Shown one piece after another: positions 40,122 through 43,183 of a stretch of DNA of 43,183 nucleotides. Made by a program: the position numbers and the translations under genes. The first letter of the stretch is position 1, and every line of letters begins with the position of its first letter. Origin of the DNA: Clostridia bacterium (GTDB taxonomy: Bacteria > Bacillota > Clostridia > Lachnospirales > Lachnospiraceae); the NCBI GenBank assembly GCA_009929525.1, contig SAAH01000021.1:1-43183 (forward strand), written 5' to 3'. A model generated the notes under the pieces. That model was not told the DNA's origin, ran no database searches, and saw only the letters and a list, made by a program, of their open reading frames with translations.

Positions 40122-42182
40122 CTAATCCTCTCTGACTGCGATCTCATATAATCTTCCACCAAATTTTTCTTCGATCGTGACCGCAAATCCCTTCTCTTCC
40201 ATTTGCTTTCCAGACATACAGATAATCTCATTTCCCTCCATGTTAAGAATCTGATATATCTTGTCCTCTATAAGTCCATCAACCCGCACCATTCTTGTAT
40301 CCTCTGCTCCGCCATGACGGAAGAATCCAATAATACCACCTGAGAAGTCTTCCCTGTTGATACGTGCAAATCCATCGCACCCTCCCAAAGTTGGTTCGAA
40401 ATATCCTGGCAGGTCTTGTCTGTAGAACATGATCCGATATTTGTCTTCCATCTTCTGCAGCCACTCGGAATATTTTTTCATGACCTGACGTCCCGTCTCC
40501 GGAAGTCTCCTTGGATCACCGCAAAAGATCGGGAGTGCTCCTGCCAGGGAACGAATATGATTTTCATATCCTTCGTCCTGCATCTCAGCATTTCCTATCA
40601 CCAAAGAAGTTGCAGGTATCGCAGGTGAGCGCCACCATGCCATTTGTCTGATCCTAAGATCAGTCTTTTCTCCCAGATCCCCCTTAAAGTTTGACAGCCA
40701 GTTTCCCTCTGCATGTTTGAGCATCGCATAATCCACCAGCTGAAGCCCGCCCATAGTTTCAAAAGTACAGTCAATGAAAAGATTTTCTCTTCCTTCATGA
40801 AGCTTGTCAAATACTTTCCACATTCTATCATAGTTTTCCCACATAGATTCTTCTCTGTCACGGTGTCCCGGATGGTCGCATGCATAGCAGCCTGCTTCCT
40901 CTTTTGTATAGCGATACGGACTTGATACCACCGAAAAATCCAGTTTCAGGTAGTCGAAACCATACTCATCAACCAGTCTTTCCAGCACTCCCAGGATATA
41001 ATCCGCCCAACCAGTGGAAAAGCAGGCCGTGCACTTATTGTCCGCCTCTATGACAAGAGAACAATCTTTTCCATCCTGATTCTTAAAGAACCATTCCGGA
41101 TGTTCCTTGTATACTTTACTCTTAGGTGATGCCGTACCTATACTTACCCACACACCGGCTTTCATACCCAATGATTTGATATAGTCAACTACCGGACGCA
41201 GACCATTGGGAAATTTCTCATAATCGATTCCCCAGTCGCCATAGCAGTCATCCCAGCCATCATCTATGACATATTCCTTGATTCCTGCTTCTGCCGCTGC
41301 CTTCGCAGTTTCCATGACCATCTTTTCATCGATATCGAATTCAAAAGGTTCCCATGTATTGTATACATATACCGGTGCCTCATCGAATCTGCTCAGTCGT
41401 ATTCCCATATATTTGCGAACGTAATCTGACACCATTTGATTCATGACTTTGTGGATATCTTTTTGTTCGCTGTATACTCCCGTAAATACATCCGGTGCTG
41501 TAAAGCTTTCCCCTGCTGCCAGATATTTTCTAAATGGAAAATCCTCATCTGCATGTGTAAGACCAAGAGTTATCTTTCTTCCCCTGGACCAGACAGATGC
41601 TCCTTTCAATACTCCCGGAGCTTCATTTCCAAGTACGATCCCACTTTCCCAGTCAGGATGGTGTATTACGATCAGACTGTCCTGAAGCGTACCGCGATAT
41701 GGTCCGATAGATTTTTTTCTTCCATAATCACTGTATATCCAGCTAAATGTGGGTGCTGCATATTCTCCGATCTGAAACTGTTCCACATCTACTGATTCCA
41801 GTCTCTGCTCTTTTGATGTACCGTTAGTTATCTTGAGTCTTTTTCTCACGAATGGAAGTTCCGGGTACCAGATATAGGTGATCTGAACGCCTATCTCAGT
41901 ATCAAGTGCACGAAGCGATACGACAACACCCTCTCCTGCTTCCAAGTCTTCTGCTTTTTTTACATCATCCAGCTTCCATCCAGTTGCTCCCGTATAAGTC
42001 ACATCATTCAATGTAAATGCAAATTCTTCTCCGTCTGCATCTGGATCCATAAATGCAAATTCTCCCCTCAGCGGACGATACTCTTTTAACAAATACTTAC
42101 CACCTTCTTCTGGAAGTAATATTCTTCTGGTGAATAACCCATTTGTCATCACCAGTTCTCCCATCTCTATCTTATATTCCAT
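40122..42182 (-). CDS. GH36-like glycosidase, cluster 2
   Basis: 686 residues of the GH36/GH-D clan: beta-sandwich N-terminus, YVYNTWEPFEFDID, YVIDDGWDDCYGDWGID, LGMKAGVWVSIG, and nucleophile Asp415 in YLKLDFS. It is only distantly similar to the cluster 1 GH36. Where GH36 normally has the acid/base Asp (S-D-x), this protein reads HAEGNWLSNFKGD, which appears to put Asn there. It may use another residue or a different substrate. No signal peptide. The ATG is set by GGAGGT 7 bases upstream; a GTG five codons earlier overlaps that site. It lies between the UroD-type gene (25 bp upstream) and the pterin methyltransferase gene (3 bp downstream), an unusually tight link of a glycosidase to methyl transfer. 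Confidence 0.88.
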   Translation of the reverse strand: MEYKIEMGELVMTNGLFTRRILLPEEGGKYLLKEYRPLRGEFAFMDPDADGEEFAFTLNDVTYTGATGWKLDDVKKAEDLEAGEGVVVSLRALDTEIGVQITYIWYPELPFVRKRLKITNGTSKEQRLESVDVEQFQIGEYAAPTFSWIYSDYGRKKSIGPYRGTLQDSLIVIHHPDWESGIVLGNEAPGVLKGASVWSRGRKITLGLTHADEDFPFRKYLAAGESFTAPDVFTGVYSEQKDIHKVMNQMVSDYVRKYMGIRLSRFDEAPVYVYNTWEPFEFDIDEKMVMETAKAAAEAGIKEYVIDDGWDDCYGDWGIDYEKFPNGLRPVVDYIKSLGMKAGVWVSIGTASPKSKVYKEHPEWFFKNQDGKDCSLVIEADNKCTACFSTGWADYILGVLERLVDEYGFDYLKLDFSVVSSPYRYTKEEAGCYACDHPGHRDREESMWENYDRMWKVFDKLHEGRENLFIDCTFETMGGLQLVDYAMLKHAEGNWLSNFKGDLGEKTDLRIRQMAWWRSPAIPATSLVIGNAEMQDEGYENHIRSLAGALPIFCGDPRRLPETGRQVMKKYSEWLQKMEDKYRIMFYRQDLPGYFEPTLGGCDGFARINREDFSGGIIGFFRHGGAEDTRMVRVDGLIEDKIYQILNMEGNEIICMSGKQMEEKGFAVTIEEKFGGRLYEIAVRED

Positions 42183-42207
42183 TCGAACTACCTCCACGGT
42201 GTCTTAT

Positions 42208-43020
42208 TTACTGATAATTACAGTTTGCAAGTGCTGTTTTAGCGTATTCCTCAACATTTTCAAGTGGTGTTCCAAACTCAAGAAAGTCTACATTCTGCAT
42301 GATAAATGAATGGAATTTTTTCCCTTTTTCTATTGCACTTAACGTAGCTTTCCGTACATCTTCTTTTGTGCCTTTTTGGATCACATTGATCTGATCTACA
42401 CCGCTAGTAACAGAAAATTCTCTGTCAACTGCTTCATGTACCTTATCAAGATCGCAATCACCTAATGGCTCTGGAGACCATGGCTCAATATTCATAGCTC
42501 CCATCTCAAGATAAGAAGGGATCAATTCCATCGCTTTTCCACAGTTATGATAGATAACCGGCACGCCGCCTCTCTGACAATATTCGATATATTCTCTCTC
42601 ATAAGGCATAATATATTCTCCAAAGCAGCGATTGCCCAAAAATCCGCCTGCTGCATTGCCTCTGACACAGATAGCATCCACACCTGATTCAAGAACTGCA
42701 TCGGTATAATTGTAAACTCTCTTTTTAGCAAAATTCATCAGATCCTCATAAAAATCTTCATCTTCCAGGAACAATGAATACAAGCTTGTCTGATCGATGA
42801 TTCCTGCAAGATCGTTGAATAATCCTCCATTTGCCCATGAAGATATGATGCCGTCTTCTCCCAGGTATTCTCTGATCGATGCTACGCTTTCCTTCATCTT
42901 TCTTTTTGTCTCATCAGAATATGGAGGCTCATACTTCATTGCCAGTCTCAAATCTTCCTCTGTCTTGATCGGAGGCTCTGTGCTTCCAAACATGAAGATG
43001 CCTGGTCTCTCCTCATTCAC
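42208..43020 (-). CDS. UroD-family methyltransferase, cluster 2 (5' end uncertain)
   Basis: 270 residues from a GTG at 43020, of the same superfamily as the cluster 1 enzyme but clearly different in sequence. Visible: HPIKTEEDLRL-like EPPIKTEEDLRLAMKY, VDAICVRGNAAGGFLG, the HxC zinc motif in VIYHNCGKAME, and SVTSGVDQINVIQKGT. Typical relatives have about 330-370 residues. The frame stays open upstream of the GTG to a stop at 43132-43134, and those codons look coding (TPEGELSQVFCVNEERPG). So either the true start is upstream and broken, or a frameshift separates it from the frame at the window edge. The expected role is methyl transfer from an unknown substrate to the cluster 2 corrinoid protein. 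Confidence 0.8.
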   Translation of the reverse strand: MNEERPGIFMFGSTEPPIKTEEDLRLAMKYEPPYSDETKRKMKESVASIREYLGEDGIISSWANGGLFNDLAGIIDQTSLYSLFLEDEDFYEDLMNFAKKRVYNYTDAVLESGVDAICVRGNAAGGFLGNRCFGEYIMPYEREYIEYCQRGGVPVIYHNCGKAMELIPSYLEMGAMNIEPWSPEPLGDCDLDKVHEAVDREFSVTSGVDQINVIQKGTKEDVRKATLSAIEKGKKFHSFIMQNVDFLEFGTPLENVEEYAKTALANCNYQ

Positions 43021-43105
43021 GCAGAATACCTGACTAAGTTCACCTTCCGGAGTTATGATCTGGTGATGATATTTTATTGTATTCCCGTAACTGTTCAGAA
43101 CTCCA

Positions 43106-43183
43106 TTAGTTAAAGATGATATCGGAATTCCCTAAAAGGGCTTCTCTGATTGCTGTAAAAGCATTTATTCCATGCTTATGAGC
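43106..43183 (-). other. Coding-like frame at the window edge
   Basis: From the edge the minus strand reads AHKHGINAFTAIREALLGNS and six further residues to a TAA at 43106-43108. It overlaps the open upstream part of the UroD-type frame in another phase. It is either the end of an upstream gene or the true N-terminal part of the UroD-type gene displaced by a frameshift. The window ends too soon to decide. Confidence 0.35.

Overview
The window is 43 kb of chromosome that looks like a strictly anaerobic Gram-positive gut clostridium, most likely a Lachnospiraceae member. Supporting signs are moderate-to-low GC with strong AGGAGG ribosome sites, a CIRCE heat-shock operator, a GH3 beta-glucosidase with reversed domain order, corrinoid methyl-transfer genes, an Fe-S/flavin ene-reductase and a LysR-controlled quinate/shikimate locus. 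The genus is an inference. I saw no rRNA or tRNA genes, CRISPR array, prophage or intact insertion sequence.

Left part (1-14 kb), mostly housekeeping: htpG behind a promoter with an adjacent CIRCE site; an amylosucrase-like GH13 gene with its own LacI-type regulator and a palindromic operator; a small XRE regulator; a PAP2 membrane phosphatase; the run sfsA-mutY-glycosyltransferase; a HAD phosphatase; an L,D-transpeptidase; a two-gene ThrE/YjjP-YjjB exporter; and a chorismate mutase-shikimate kinase fusion.

Middle (14-24.4 kb), a quinate/shikimate regulon. A LysR regulator faces a six-gene operon (ydiB-type dehydrogenase, MFS transporter, type I dehydroquinase, TRAP DctQ-DctM-DctP). Divergent from that operon is a second ydiB paralog, followed by a large Old Yellow Enzyme-type reductase with Fe-S and FAD/NAD domains. 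The operon promoter and the reductase promoter carry nearly the same 17-bp LysR-type palindrome, at exactly the same distance from the -10 box. This ties the reductase to the pathway and suggests a reductive fate for dehydroshikimate-like compounds.

24.4-29.9 kb: a small unknown protein, a DEAD-box RNA helicase, a remnant of an Rpn/PD-(D/E)XK-type gene with tandem EVTK repeats, a 900-residue SF2 helicase with predicted membrane segments, and a 306-bp near-perfect palindromic element.

Right part (29.9-43.2 kb): two corrinoid methyl-transfer clusters interleaved with glycosidases. Cluster 1 is GH4 remnant - UroD-type methyltransferase - pterin methyltransferase - corrinoid protein - GH36 - GH3. 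Cluster 2 is UroD-type methyltransferase - GH36 - pterin methyltransferase - corrinoid protein. An AraC-type regulator lies between them. The corrinoid proteins and pterin methyltransferases are about 94% identical between clusters by eye, while the UroD-type enzymes and the glycosidases differ. The simplest reading is a system that strips sugars from, and demethylates, methoxylated glycosides or cyclitols and passes the methyl group to tetrahydrofolate. The substrate is unknown, and this is the best candidate here for an undescribed system.
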